Under the pieces are notes generated by a model. That model did no database searches, was not told the DNA's origin, and worked only from the letters and a program-made list of their open reading frames with translations. From NCBI RefSeq assembly GCF_004791025.1, contig NZ_SRUO01000005.1, positions 62,001-126,000 of the forward strand: a stretch of 64,000 nucleotides of DNA. The letters run 5' to 3'. This stretch comes from Mesorhizobium sp. M4B.F.Ca.ET.203.01.1.1 (GTDB lineage Bacteria > Pseudomonadota > Alphaproteobacteria > Rhizobiales > Rhizobiaceae). Position 1 is the first letter of the stretch, and each line of letters begins with the position of its first letter. The position numbers and the translations under genes were made by a program. Below are positions 23,817 to 31,698 of this stretch, piece by piece.

Positions 23817-26525
23817 ATGCCGACGGATCAGGAGAGCGCCTTGGAACAGAGCAGACGCATCAAGTTTCGCGAGGACGAGCGCAGCCTTTTGTTGCGCCTG
23901 CTGCTGCAGGTCGCAAGCGCCCGCGAGCCGGAGATCGCCGCCGTTCTGAGCGGACGCAGGTCGCTTGGCTCCCTCGCCCCTGGCCAGCGCATCCCGGCGC
24001 TTCAGGCGACAGGCGTGTGGTTCCAGCTGCTGACGATCGCCGACGAGTTGCTTGCCATGCGGGCGCGACGCGAACTCGAACAGGGCGCCGGCGTCGACGA
24101 AGTGCCCGGCTCCTTCGCCAGCGTGATCGCGCAGATGGCGGCCAACGGCCACTCGGCGCAGGAGGCCCAGGCCGCGCTCAATGAGCTTTGCGTCGGCCCG
24201 ACCATGACCGCTCACCCGACGGAGGCCAAGCGCGTCACGGTGCTGGAGATCCACCGCCGCATATATCGCAAGCTGACCGAGCTCGACCAGCCGCGCTGGG
24301 CGCCGCGCGAACGCGACCTGCTGGTCGCCGATCTGGAAAGCGAGATCGAGCTTCTGTGGATGACCGGCGAGCTGCGGCTGGAGCGCCCGACGGTCGAGCG
24401 CGAGATCGCCTGGGGCCTGCATTTCTTTCGCGAAGTCATCTTCGAGGCGACGCCGCAGCTCTATGGCAAGCTTCAGGGCGCCTTTGAGCGTCACTATCCG
24501 GGCGAGCCGATAAGAATTCCCTCCTTCATGCGTTATGCCTCGTGGATCGGCGGCGACCGCGATGGCAATCCCAACGTGACGGCCGCGGTCACGGCCCATG
24601 CCATGGCCGAGTACCGCAACACCGCCATAGGCTGGTATCTGGCGCAGATGCAGCGGCTGGTGTCGGTGCTCAGTGCCAGTTCGAACGTCATCGACCTGCC
24701 GGCCAGCTTCGAGCCGGTGCTGCAAACGGCGCTCGATAGAAGCGGACAGGCCGACGAGATCGCCGCCCGCAACCCTGACGAACCGCTTCGCCAGTTCGCC
24801 TCGGCCCTGCTTGCCCGGCTGGACGCGACGCGGGATGGCAGTACGGCGGCGTACCCCTCGGCGGAGGCGTTTCGGGCCGATCTCAACGCCCTATCTTCGG
24901 TCCTCGAAGCAATCGGAGGGCGCGCGGTGGCCAGGCGTTTCGTCCAGCCGCTGCTTTGGCAGGTCGGAAGCTTCGGCTTCCGCACGGTTTCGCTCGACGT
25001 CAGGCAGAACTCCACCGTCGTCAACCGCGTGCTGGCCGAGCTGTTTGCCCTGGCAAATCCCGCCGATCCGGTGGCAGCCGGCACGCCGCAATGGTCGGCG
25101 CGCATTCGCGCTGCCTTGAGCCAGGGCGAGCAGCTGGAGATCGACGCAGGCCGGCTCTCGCCTGAAGCAGGCGAACTGCTTTCGACATTCTCGGTCATCG
25201 CCAGGCACATCTCCGGATCGGATGGCGATGCTGTCGGCGCTTTCGTTCTCAGCATGACCCGCTCGGCAGACGATCTGCTCGCGGTCTATCTGCTGGCGCA
25301 ATATTGCGGACTTTCGACCGCGCCCAGTGGCGGCGGCACAATCCGGCTGCGGATCGTGCCCTTGTTCGAGACCATCGCCGATCTGCAGGCCGCCCCCGCC
25401 ATCCTGGACGGGTTGCTCGGCGTTTCGCTGGTCAGGCGCACGGTGCGGGATTTCGGCGCGCGCCAGGAAATCATGCTCGGCTATTCGGACTCCAACAAGG
25501 ATGGCGGTTTCCTCGCGTCCAATTGGGAACTGGCGAAAGCGCAAAAGCGCCTCGCTGCCGTCGGCCGCAAGCACAAGGTCAGGATCAGCTTCTTCCACGG
25601 CCGCGGCGGCTCCGTCAGCCGTGGCGGCGCGCCGACCGGCCGGGCGATCGCCGCACAGCCGCAAGGCACCGTCGCGGGAACCATGCGGGTGACCGAGCAG
25701 GGCGAGGTCGTCTCGTCGAAATTCGCCAATCGCGGCACCGGCCTCAACCAGCTCGAGATACTCGCCGCCGGCGTGCTGGCCCATAGTGTCGGATCGCCCG
25801 GCGATGTCGAGAAGAAGGAAACGCCGGAATTCGACGAAGCGCTGGAAGCGCTGGCAGGCATGTCGCAGGCATCCTATGCCGGGCTGATGGCCGAGCCCGG
25901 CTTCCTCGCCTATTTCAACCAGGCGAGCCCGGTCGCGGAGCTGGCGCTCCTGAAAATGGGCTCACGACCGGATCGCCGTTTCGGCGCCAGCGGCATTGCC
26001 GACCTGCGCGCCATTCCATGGGTGTTCGCCTGGAGCCAGAACCGTCATCTGTTGACCGGCTGGTATGGCATCGGCAGCGCGATGAGTTCCTTCGTCACCG
26101 TGCGCGGCGAGGCCGGGCGCGACCTTCTGGCCCGCATGTTCGAGCATTCGCGCTTCTTCCGCCTGATCGTCGACGAGGCCGAGAAGACGCTTTACCAGTC
26201 CGACATGGAGATCGCGCGCCTCTACGCCGGCCTAGTGTCCGACAGCGATGCGGCCGGCCGAATCCACGCCCGCATCGGTGCCGAATACGAGTTGACGCGA
26301 CGCCTGATCGGCGACCTCACGGGAGGCGACCTTTCCGCGCGCTTTCCGATGTTCAAGCGGCGTTTCGACAATCTGCGACGACAGATGGACGACATCCACC
26401 GGCTGCAGGTCGATCTGCTGCGGGAAGTCCGGGCAACTACCGGCACAGCGGATCAAAAGCGAGCGACCGACGCCCTGCTCGTCTCGATCAACTGCATCTC
26501 GGCCGGCCTTGGCTGGACGGGATAG
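23817..26525 (+). CDS. ppc: Phosphoenolpyruvate carboxylase
   Basis: A 902-residue enzyme that carboxylates PEP to oxaloacetate. Signature sites are MTAHPTEAKR with catalytic H133, GYSDSNKDGGFLASNW, and the glycine-rich FHGRGGSVSRGG loop near residue 600. Length fits the bacterial type. Here it supplies the C4 acid that malate thiokinase activates after reduction. The ATG at 23817 has only a weak ribosome site; a TTG at 23841 preceded by AGGAGAG could be the true start and would shorten it by eight residues. It converges with the acyltransferase downstream. Confidence 0.95.
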   Translation: MPTDQESALEQSRRIKFREDERSLLLRLLLQVASAREPEIAAVLSGRRSLGSLAPGQRIPALQATGVWFQLLTIADELLAMRARRELEQGAGVDEVPGSFASVIAQMAANGHSAQEAQAALNELCVGPTMTAHPTEAKRVTVLEIHRRIYRKLTELDQPRWAPRERDLLVADLESEIELLWMTGELRLERPTVEREIAWGLHFFREVIFEATPQLYGKLQGAFERHYPGEPIRIPSFMRYASWIGGDRDGNPNVTAAVTAHAMAEYRNTAIGWYLAQMQRLVSVLSASSNVIDLPASFEPVLQTALDRSGQADEIAARNPDEPLRQFASALLARLDATRDGSTAAYPSAEAFRADLNALSSVLEAIGGRAVARRFVQPLLWQVGSFGFRTVSLDVRQNSTVVNRVLAELFALANPADPVAAGTPQWSARIRAALSQGEQLEIDAGRLSPEAGELLSTFSVIARHISGSDGDAVGAFVLSMTRSADDLLAVYLLAQYCGLSTAPSGGGTIRLRIVPLFETIADLQAAPAILDGLLGVSLVRRTVRDFGARQEIMLGYSDSNKDGGFLASNWELAKAQKRLAAVGRKHKVRISFFHGRGGSVSRGGAPTGRAIAAQPQGTVAGTMRVTEQGEVVSSKFANRGTGLNQLEILAAGVLAHSVGSPGDVEKKETPEFDEALEALAGMSQASYAGLMAEPGFLAYFNQASPVAELALLKMGSRPDRRFGASGIADLRAIPWVFAWSQNRHLLTGWYGIGSAMSSFVTVRGEAGRDLLARMFEHSRFFRLIVDEAEKTLYQSDMEIARLYAGLVSDSDAAGRIHARIGAEYELTRRLIGDLTGGDLSARFPMFKRRFDNLRRQMDDIHRLQVDLLREVRATTGTADQKRATDALLVSINCISAGLGWTG

Positions 26526-26562
26526 CGCCGGCGACGGTCCCAGTCGGGGCAGATCTGCAAAA

Positions 26563-27669
26563 TCAGCCTACAACGACGCGATGTCGCAGACGAAGCGCCC
26601 TCATCGGGATCTCGACGAGACTGTGCGTCAGCACGGCGAGAGCCATCGACAGGACAGCCGTTACGAACAGGGTTGGAGCCCAGCCATAGGACTGCTTCAT
26701 GACGTTGGCGATCGGGTAATGCCAAAGGTAGATCGAATAGGAAAGGACCCCGACCCGCACCAGCATGGGGTGGGACAAGAGGCGATGAATTTCACTCCTG
26801 CTGTCCGTCGCCACGACAACCAGGGCCGCTGCCGAAACCTCGACCAGAGGCTGCATGATCAGCAGCGAGACCGGCGTGAATATCTGCGTGCCTACCATGA
26901 ACGGCAGGATTGTGCCCGCGGCCGTTCTGCCGATGCTGTCCAGTTGGGATAGGTCTTTGAACTCCGGCTTTGCCAAAGCCACGATCGCACCCGCAAGCAA
27001 GCCTGTCAGGCGGGCGTCGGGACGATAGTAGACCCATTCGCTCGGCAATTCCTGCAGCAGCACGATCCTCCAGGTTGTCGCGATGCAAAACATGGCGACA
27101 ACCACGGCAGCCGGTCGAGGCAGGCGCAATATGCCCACCAACAGCAACGGCCATACCAGGTAGAATTGCTCTTCCACGGCCAGCGACCAGGTGTGCCGCA
27201 GGACACCGTAGAAGTGCTCATAGGGCGCGAAGAAATCGGTCAGGTAGACGGCTGCGATGAAGATTTTTCGAGGCGTCTCCAGACCGATGAGCAGGATTGC
27301 CGCCAGCATCAGATAAAGGGGCGGAGTGAGGCGTACCAGCCGGTTCCAGTAAAAGCGGCCGAGATCGATGCTGTTGGTCTCGTCAAGTTCGTTGCGCAGC
27401 ATGGTGGTGATCAGAAAGCCGCTAAGTACAAAAAACAGATCGACCCCGAAGAAGCCGCCATGCAGCAGCGGCACCTCGCAGTGGAAAGCCAAAACAGCCA
27501 GGATGCTGATGGCGCGCAATCCATCCAGCGCAGGATTGTAAGGCAAAGGAACCTCCCCCGGAACAGCTGGCGAAGGTACTTTGGCATTCTTTAAATTGGG
27601 TTTCCTTGTGGTTGCATTTTGCTTGCAATGACAACCTTTGCTCGCGGGTTGCCGCGCCTGACATAGCAA
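26563..27669 (-). CDS. Acyltransferase 3 (OafA/NodX-type) membrane protein
   Basis: A 368-residue polytopic protein of the acyltransferase-3 family. NPALDGLRAISILAVLAFHC (about residues 45-64) carries the conserved Arg and His, and FFGVDLFFVLSGFLIT and WSLAVEEQFYLVWPLLL are the two other hallmark segments. Around ten helices are expected. Such enzymes O-acetylate surface polysaccharides or lipids. A MotA-like role is excluded by the motifs. It converges with ppc on one side and borders the prophage on the other, so whether it is a host gene or a lysogenic conversion gene is open. The first 40 residues are non-hydrophobic and poorly defined. Confidence 0.87.
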   Translation of the reverse strand: MLCQARQPASKGCHCKQNATTRKPNLKNAKVPSPAVPGEVPLPYNPALDGLRAISILAVLAFHCEVPLLHGGFFGVDLFFVLSGFLITTMLRNELDETNSIDLGRFYWNRLVRLTPPLYLMLAAILLIGLETPRKIFIAAVYLTDFFAPYEHFYGVLRHTWSLAVEEQFYLVWPLLLVGILRLPRPAAVVVAMFCIATTWRIVLLQELPSEWVYYRPDARLTGLLAGAIVALAKPEFKDLSQLDSIGRTAAGTILPFMVGTQIFTPVSLLIMQPLVEVSAAALVVVATDSRSEIHRLLSHPMLVRVGVLSYSIYLWHYPIANVMKQSYGWAPTLFVTAVLSMALAVLTHSLVEIPMRALRLRHRVVVG

Positions 27670-27978
27670 CGCAGGAGCTTAGCCGCCAAACCGGCGCGCA
27701 CGCCTCAAACAGCGGCCTGACCGGGCAGGCTACCCGACGTCCCGGCGGCTGGTTGGGCTCTTTGCCGCAACCGTTGAAAATTCAACAGGGAGATTTTGGT
27801 GCGGTCGAGAAGACTCGCAAAAGTCCCGCGAACGGCAGAAAACAAGGGGCAAGGTGTCCCATGCTCTGCAACGAACGGGCGTTCTTGGTCAATAGGTTAC
27901 AGGATGGGTGTCCCACGACTTCATCCACAGAAACCGTCGCCTGTGGGTTCCCCTCTTCTCGTACAAAGGAGCTAGGAA
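27670..27978. other. Probable left edge of the prophage; repeats but no gene
   Basis: About 310 bases without a supported gene, between host-like and phage-like sequence. Two copies of GGTGTCCCA (27853-27861 and 27907-27915) lie 54 bases apart in the same orientation and could be operators or att-related repeats. The stretch after 27955 carries AAAGGAGCTAGGAA, the ribosome site of the next gene. The left attachment site is probably here, but the right end is outside the window, so no core could be defined. Confidence 0.4.
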
Positions 27979-28296
27979 ATGGCTGAGACGTACCCGAAGG
28001 TGAAAGAGAATGCCGTGATTGAGTGGAAGGTCGCGGCGACCCACCGGGAGCCAACGTGGCCGCTGGCGGGATATGCACCGGGCGGCTATATGGGCAAATG
28101 CGTGCGCTGCCAGGGGCACTTCCTGGATATGGATAAGCGCGCCATCCACTGCCTCCCCTGCGCCGTGGATGCCGTCAAGGAGAGCCTGGAACAATATCGC
28201 CTTGAGACCCGGCGCATTGAGGAGGAGAACAAGACACTGAGGGCAGCGATCGCCATCGTTCAGCCTCCAGTCGCCAGCCAGGATAGCCCCGCATGA
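27979..28296 (+). CDS. Small phage protein with a four-cysteine zinc-finger-like motif
   Basis: A 105-residue protein with CVRCQGHF and CLPCAV (about residues 41-61), a two-CxxC arrangement suggesting one zinc site, followed by a charged helical C-terminus that may form a coiled coil (residues 65-92). The ribosome site AAAGGAG is strong. It is the first gene of a short rightward set at the prophage edge. I do not recognise the family; a DNA- or protein-binding role would be consistent with the zinc motif. Confidence 0.65.
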   Translation: MAETYPKVKENAVIEWKVAATHREPTWPLAGYAPGGYMGKCVRCQGHFLDMDKRAIHCLPCAVDAVKESLEQYRLETRRIEEENKTLRAAIAIVQPPVASQDSPA

Positions 28297-28406
28297 TCTC
28301 GCACCCTCAAGCCCGCTTCACTTTCTTGCTGGTGAAATACATTGGACTGCCATTGGTGGTGGTTGGGGTTGTTTATAGGGTGGGGGAATGGGTTGGTGTG
28401 TGGTAG
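28293..28406 (+). CDS. Very small single-helix membrane protein
   Basis: A 37-residue reading frame that starts inside the stop of the previous gene (ATGA, 28293-28296). It reads MISHPQARFTFLLVKYIGLP and then VVVGVVYRVGEW, so a single membrane helix of about 20 residues with a positive N-terminal side is likely. The coupling and hydrophobicity make it more credible than a chance frame. Function unknown. Confidence 0.5.
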   Translation: MISHPQARFTFLLVKYIGLPLVVVGVVYRVGEWVGVW

Positions 28407-28678
28407 GAGATGAGGCGGGCCGGGTGCTCCCGACTGGCGGCACGTTTAAGCCGCTGTACTGCGATGCTATCGAAGCCACCGCCTCCAAGACGCTCCGGCC
28501 ATTGATGGGCATATCGCGTTATGCAGCCCAGTGCATGGTTTTTCCGGCACACCGTCCCGCCGAAATATGTAGCAGATTCAACGGGAAAATGCTAGGGTTT
28601 CCGCATGAAAACGAACGTTGTTGCCTTCCCAAAATTCACCAAATTTGGCCCGAGTCCTCATACAAAAAATGGTCGTGA
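28388..28678 (+). CDS. Hypothetical protein, doubtful
   Basis: A 96-codon frame. The first half has strong GC3 bias, as expected of a coding frame here; the second half does not, and it overlaps the better supported gene starting at 28605. A GTG at 28424 preceded by GAGGCGGG is a more likely start than the first ATG. It may be a decayed or frame-shifted gene. No family recognised. Confidence 0.25.
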   Translation: MGWCVVGDEAGRVLPTGGTFKPLYCDAIEATASKTLRPLMGISRYAAQCMVFPAHRPAEICSRFNGKMLGFPHENERCCLPKIHQIWPESSYKKWS

Positions 28679-28844
28679 TCACCGCGCAAGGTTGGCGAGA
28701 CTTTTCGCGGGGAAAACCATCGCTGATATGCGCCGCCTATGGGACGCCATTGATGATGAAACGTCTTTCAGCGGTCCATACGATTGCGCCGACATTCACT
28801 CATACATGAACATGCTCGGCGACGGCCGCTACTGTGCGGTCTAA
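28605..28844 (+). CDS. Small hypothetical phage protein
   Basis: A 79-residue basic protein starting MKTNVVAFPKF, with an AGGG ribosome site eight bases upstream. It has no membrane helix; a helical segment (HRARLARLFAGKTIADMRRLWDA, with a break) lies in the middle. The local base composition is more AT-rich than the host genes, which fits acquired DNA. Function unknown; rightward orientation as in its neighbours. Confidence 0.5.
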   Translation: MKTNVVAFPKFTKFGPSPHTKNGRDHRARLARLFAGKTIADMRRLWDAIDDETSFSGPYDCADIHSYMNMLGDGRYCAV

Positions 28845-28845
28845 T

Positions 28846-29031
28846 ATGGGAAAGGCGAGGCGAACAGTGAGAGAATTGCTACTGTTTTGGATGGCATTCT
28901 GGTCTTTGGCCGGGCCGATATCGTTCTTAGTGTGGACGGATTTCGTCCATAATTGGAGCGGAACAAATCCTGCTGCCACTGCCGCCGCCGCTCTCTCCCC
29001 CTCTCCCCAGATAGATGGAGACGCGAAATGA
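28846..29031 (+). CDS. Small membrane protein
   Basis: A 61-residue protein, MGKARRTVRELLLFWMAFW at the start, with one clear transmembrane helix (about residues 9-28) and an Ala/Ser/Pro-rich tail. An in-frame GTG at 28834 would add four residues. No good ribosome site is seen, so coupling to the gene before is likely. Its stop overlaps the next gene by ATGA. Function unknown. Confidence 0.5.
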   Translation: MGKARRTVRELLLFWMAFWSLAGPISFLVWTDFVHNWSGTNPAATAAAALSPSPQIDGDAK

Positions 29032-29222
29032 AGCCTGGCACATACATGGTGGCTGGTGGCGCGTTCGGTATGGCGATCTCGCTCATATGCGCGCTGCTAC
29101 CACAGGTCGCCCCCAGCGCCGTCGTCTGCATCTTCGCTTGCGGCGCTCTCTTCGGCAAGGGGTACGGCATCTGGGAAGAGCGCTCTCGACGGCCTACCGC
29201 TTCCTCGGCAGAAACACGGTAA
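29028..29222 (+). CDS. Small two-helix membrane protein
   Basis: A 64-residue protein beginning MKPGTYMVAGGAFGMAISLI, with two hydrophobic helices (about residues 5-25 and 28-46) and a basic tail. It is coupled to the upstream small membrane gene by ATGA, so the two are probably made together. Its 3' end overlaps an opposite-strand small gene by 29 bases. Holin-like size and topology are suggestive but not proof; it is far from the lysis cassette. Confidence 0.5.
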   Translation: MKPGTYMVAGGAFGMAISLICALLPQVAPSAVVCIFACGALFGKGYGIWEERSRRPTASSAETR

Positions 29223-29361
29223 CCTTCGCATTCACGCCGTCTTGCCTCAAGGCCTCGATCAGCATATTCGCTTCCTCTACATCCGTTGTCTTCAGCAATA
29301 CCCGGATGAGGTTGGAGCCGTTGGGCTGCTTTTCGACTATGGAGACTTCGTAGAGGGGCAT
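29194..29361 (-). CDS. Small hypothetical protein, opposite strand
   Basis: A 55-residue reading frame, MPLYEVSIVEKQPNGSNLIR then a DVEEANMLIEALRQDG segment and a basic end (LPRKR). The alternating beta-alpha pattern and codon bias look like a real compact domain. It lies between the rightward small membrane genes and the rightward Thg1-like gene but reads leftward. No family recognised. Confidence 0.45.
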   Translation of the reverse strand: MPLYEVSIVEKQPNGSNLIRVLLKTTDVEEANMLIEALRQDGVNAKVTVFLPRKR

Positions 29362-29381
29362 GCGGAGGGTATAACACGGAA

Positions 29382-30158
29382 ATGAAGATGGACACGCTAG
29401 GCGACTACCTGAAGAGCATCGAGGGTGCTGAGACCAGCAGGCGCGGGTTGCCCGGTCAGGCCGTCTATATCCGCATCGACGGCAACCGCTTCTCCAAGTT
29501 CACCAAGGGCATGGAGCGGCCATTTGACCGGCGCATGTCGGCCGCCATGATCGAGACCGCGAAAGGGCTGGTGACTGAGTTCGGCGCGGCTCTTGGTTAT
29601 ACCCAGTCCGATGAGATATCGCTAGTGCTTTGGGAGCCGGTGCCGACCAGCGAGCTTGCGCATGGCGGGAAGTTCCAGAAACTTGCCAGCCGAACCGCCT
29701 CCAAGGCCACACATCTGTTCTACAGGGCAGCGATGGCCAACGGGCTTGAGGCGTTCGTGGAGCGGCAGTTTCCCGAGTTCGACTCCAGAGCCTTCGCTGT
29801 AAGCCTGGAGGACGCCGCAAAGGCCATTTACTGGCGCGAGATGGACGCGAGGAAGAACGCCATTCAGATGGCGGCGCGTCATCACTTCTCGGCCAAGGCT
29901 CTGCATGAGAAGCATGCCGATGACCAGTTGGCGATGCTGGCTGGCGCTGGCGTTGACTTCGATGCATTCCCGACTTTCTTCAAGCGCGGGACGCTCATCA
30001 AGCGCGTGAAGGTGCTGCGCGAGATGACGGAGGCAGAGCTTGCCAGGATACCGGAGCAGTATCGGCCGACTGGCCCGATAGACAGGACCGATGTCGTTGA
30101 GGTTCCGATGCCAGAGCTTCGGGGCGTCGATGATCGAGCCGGCTTGCTGTTCGCCTGA
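29382..30158 (+). CDS. Thg1-like tRNA 3'-5' nucleotidyltransferase (tRNAHis guanylyltransferase family)
   Basis: A 258-residue protein with the Thg1 palm-domain signatures: YIRIDGNRFSKFTKG (metal ligand D33) and YTQSDEISL (D77, E78), followed by the DSRAFAVSLEDAAKAIYWRE and ARKNAIQMAARHHFS segments near residues 130-170. Thg1 adds G to the 5' end of tRNAHis; bacterial and phage Thg1-like proteins instead repair truncated tRNA 5' ends by templated 3'-5' addition. Length and motifs are complete. The start may be ATG 29382 or 29388. It is carried at the prophage edge on the strand opposite to the late genes. Confidence 0.88.
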   Translation: MKMDTLGDYLKSIEGAETSRRGLPGQAVYIRIDGNRFSKFTKGMERPFDRRMSAAMIETAKGLVTEFGAALGYTQSDEISLVLWEPVPTSELAHGGKFQKLASRTASKATHLFYRAAMANGLEAFVERQFPEFDSRAFAVSLEDAAKAIYWREMDARKNAIQMAARHHFSAKALHEKHADDQLAMLAGAGVDFDAFPTFFKRGTLIKRVKVLREMTEAELARIPEQYRPTGPIDRTDVVEVPMPELRGVDDRAGLLFA

Positions 30159-30431
30159 TGGGGCATGGGAAGGGATATAGCGCGGGGAGAGGTGGAGTGC
30201 GAGGCAGGGCGGCAACTTCCTGCATCTCTTGGTGCCTGGGTCTAGATCAGACCATATTCACGACGCTGCAGCGCCGGACACTTACTAACCGGACGAACCG
30301 GTGCGGCGGAAGCCCGTTCCGCCCTCTCGCATCTGATTGCCAGGGAGACGAGAGCAGCCCAGCGAAAATTTGAAAGAACCTGACCGTTCCAGAATTACCT
30401 AGCATTTCCAGCGCTCAAACGCAAATCCCCC
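30159..30431. other. Convergent spacer with a hairpin, no gene seen
   Basis: Spacer between the Thg1-like gene and the end of the long leftward operon. A perfect stem GGCGGAA-GCCCG-TTCCGCC spans 30305-30323; neither side has a T-run, so terminator status is weak. A frame on the plus strand (from 30158) is Arg/Gly-rich and looks like non-coding GC-rich sequence. Confidence 0.4.
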
Positions 30432-30629
30432 TCACCCAGCAGGCCAGATAGAGCGGGGCAAGGAGCGGTCAGCCGTTAGCTTCTGCTGGGCTTGGCGGCG
30501 GAAATGCAGGCGAGTGGATTCGTCCTCGGCGGCCCAGATGCCAGATGGGTCAGCGAGGTTGAATAGCCATCTCGCCAGCTCGTCCGTCTGGTCGAAGGCT
30601 ACTTCCTGGGTAGGGCTTCCGTGATCCAT
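30432..30629 (-). CDS. Small hypothetical phage protein, last gene of the leftward operon
   Basis: A 65-residue acidic-to-neutral protein (MDHGSPTQEVAFDQTDELAR start) with a helical middle. It overlaps the end of the upstream gene by 31 bases in another frame and has no obvious ribosome site of its own. Real status is plausible from its position at the end of a coupled operon. No family recognised. Confidence 0.4.
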   Translation of the reverse strand: MDHGSPTQEVAFDQTDELARWLFNLADPSGIWAAEDESTRLHFRRQAQQKLTADRSLPRSIWPAG

Positions 30630-30769
30630 CGCAAGCTGCTCATGATTTGCAGGCCAAGCTCCAGCGTCTCGATGTAGGTGAGATCGCAGACCTTGAGGTT
30701 ATCGACCAAAAGCTCCCAGCAGGGTTGCTTACCATCGGTGGAGACACGGACCCGAACTCTTTCGCTCAT
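30599..30769 (-). CDS. Small hypothetical phage protein
   Basis: A 56-residue protein, MSERVRVRVSTDGKQPCWEL at the start, with a two-strand-then-helix pattern. Its ATG overlaps the stop of the metallophosphoesterase gene (ATGA, 30766-30769), a strong sign of translation. No domain recognised. Confidence 0.55.
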   Translation of the reverse strand: MSERVRVRVSTDGKQPCWELLVDNLKVCDLTYIETLELGLQIMSSLRWITEALPRK

Positions 30770-31665
30770 AGAACACCTGTCCAGCGCCCGCGTTCATCAA
30801 GTGACATTGCTACCGGCACCACGCGGCCATGAACCAGGACAACGGTCCCGAGCTTTTCGGTGCCCTTGGAATAGGAGAAGAACGGATGCCGGGGATCGAC
30901 AAGGCAGCCGGTGAACGCACCCCAGAAGAACTTCTCACCGATCTTGATATCCGGGGTCGCAACACCAATGCGCGAATGGAAATGCCCGATCAGCAGGGAA
31001 AGGTGCCTACCGTGCTCTGCGGGGATTTCCTCAACGATGACGCGCTTGAGGCCAGCGGTGTCTCTGTGGCCGTGGCGGATGAGGATGTCGCCCATCCTGA
31101 TGGAACTGTGCCAGCTCCAGCCGACCGGCGCGTCCAGAAGATCCTCAACCGGCCGAAGGAAGGCAGGAGGTATGCGCCCGCGTGTTCTGGCTTTAGCCAG
31201 GCGGCCCTCAACGTGGTTCGACACGCATGAGACGCCCTCGGGAAACTCCGCATAGAACGCTCGCATGAAGGCTTGCGCGGCGGCCCATTCGCTATGCGAT
31301 TGATCGACCTCGGGGAGCTTGGCGAAGTCGGAGAGCCAGTTCAGATCGACCTCATCGCCGATGCAGACGGTGTTGAGGGGCTTGAACTTGTCCCGCACCG
31401 CGCAGAGGAAGGCCAGCGCGTCTGGATGATGTGCGGGCGCCTGGAGATCGGGAACGATGAGGGTTATCCCCTCTGGGATGGTCCTTGACGTGAAGCTGCC
31501 GCGGCCTGGGTCGAAGGTGGCGGCTTGGATGAAATTGCCTTTGATGAGGCGTTCATAGACGGCGTTGTATTTGACTTTCAATCGTCGGGCCGTCTCGCGG
31601 ATATTGCCGGTCTGCTCCCAATGAAGAAGCAAGTCGGCATCGGAAAACTTGGGTGGAGCACCCAT
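30766..31665 (-). CDS. Metallophosphoesterase-like phage protein with an N-terminal helix-turn-helix
   Basis: A 299-residue protein. Residues 5-45 resemble a DNA-binding helix-turn-helix (GNIRETARRLKVKYNAVYERL). Residues 65-290 carry calcineurin-type metal motifs: PDLQ at 72-75, GDEVD at 103-107, SNHVEG near 150, RHGH, and GHFHS near 228. The first motif has Gln where the family usually has His (DxH), as in several phage relatives. It probably hydrolyses phosphodiesters or nucleic acid, but the substrate is unknown. It follows the membrane module and ends with an ATGA overlap to the next gene. Confidence 0.8.
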   Translation of the reverse strand: MGAPPKFSDADLLLHWEQTGNIRETARRLKVKYNAVYERLIKGNFIQAATFDPGRGSFTSRTIPEGITLIVPDLQAPAHHPDALAFLCAVRDKFKPLNTVCIGDEVDLNWLSDFAKLPEVDQSHSEWAAAQAFMRAFYAEFPEGVSCVSNHVEGRLAKARTRGRIPPAFLRPVEDLLDAPVGWSWHSSIRMGDILIRHGHRDTAGLKRVIVEEIPAEHGRHLSLLIGHFHSRIGVATPDIKIGEKFFWGAFTGCLVDPRHPFFSYSKGTEKLGTVVLVHGRVVPVAMSLDERGRWTGVL

Positions 31666-31698
31666 GCGGTTTGGTCCCTATGCTGTTGACGGGAGGGT

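Noticed and set aside
28318..28512. Leftward 64-codon Pro-rich frame at the prophage edge
   Set aside because: No ribosome site and overlaps rightward genes with better support.
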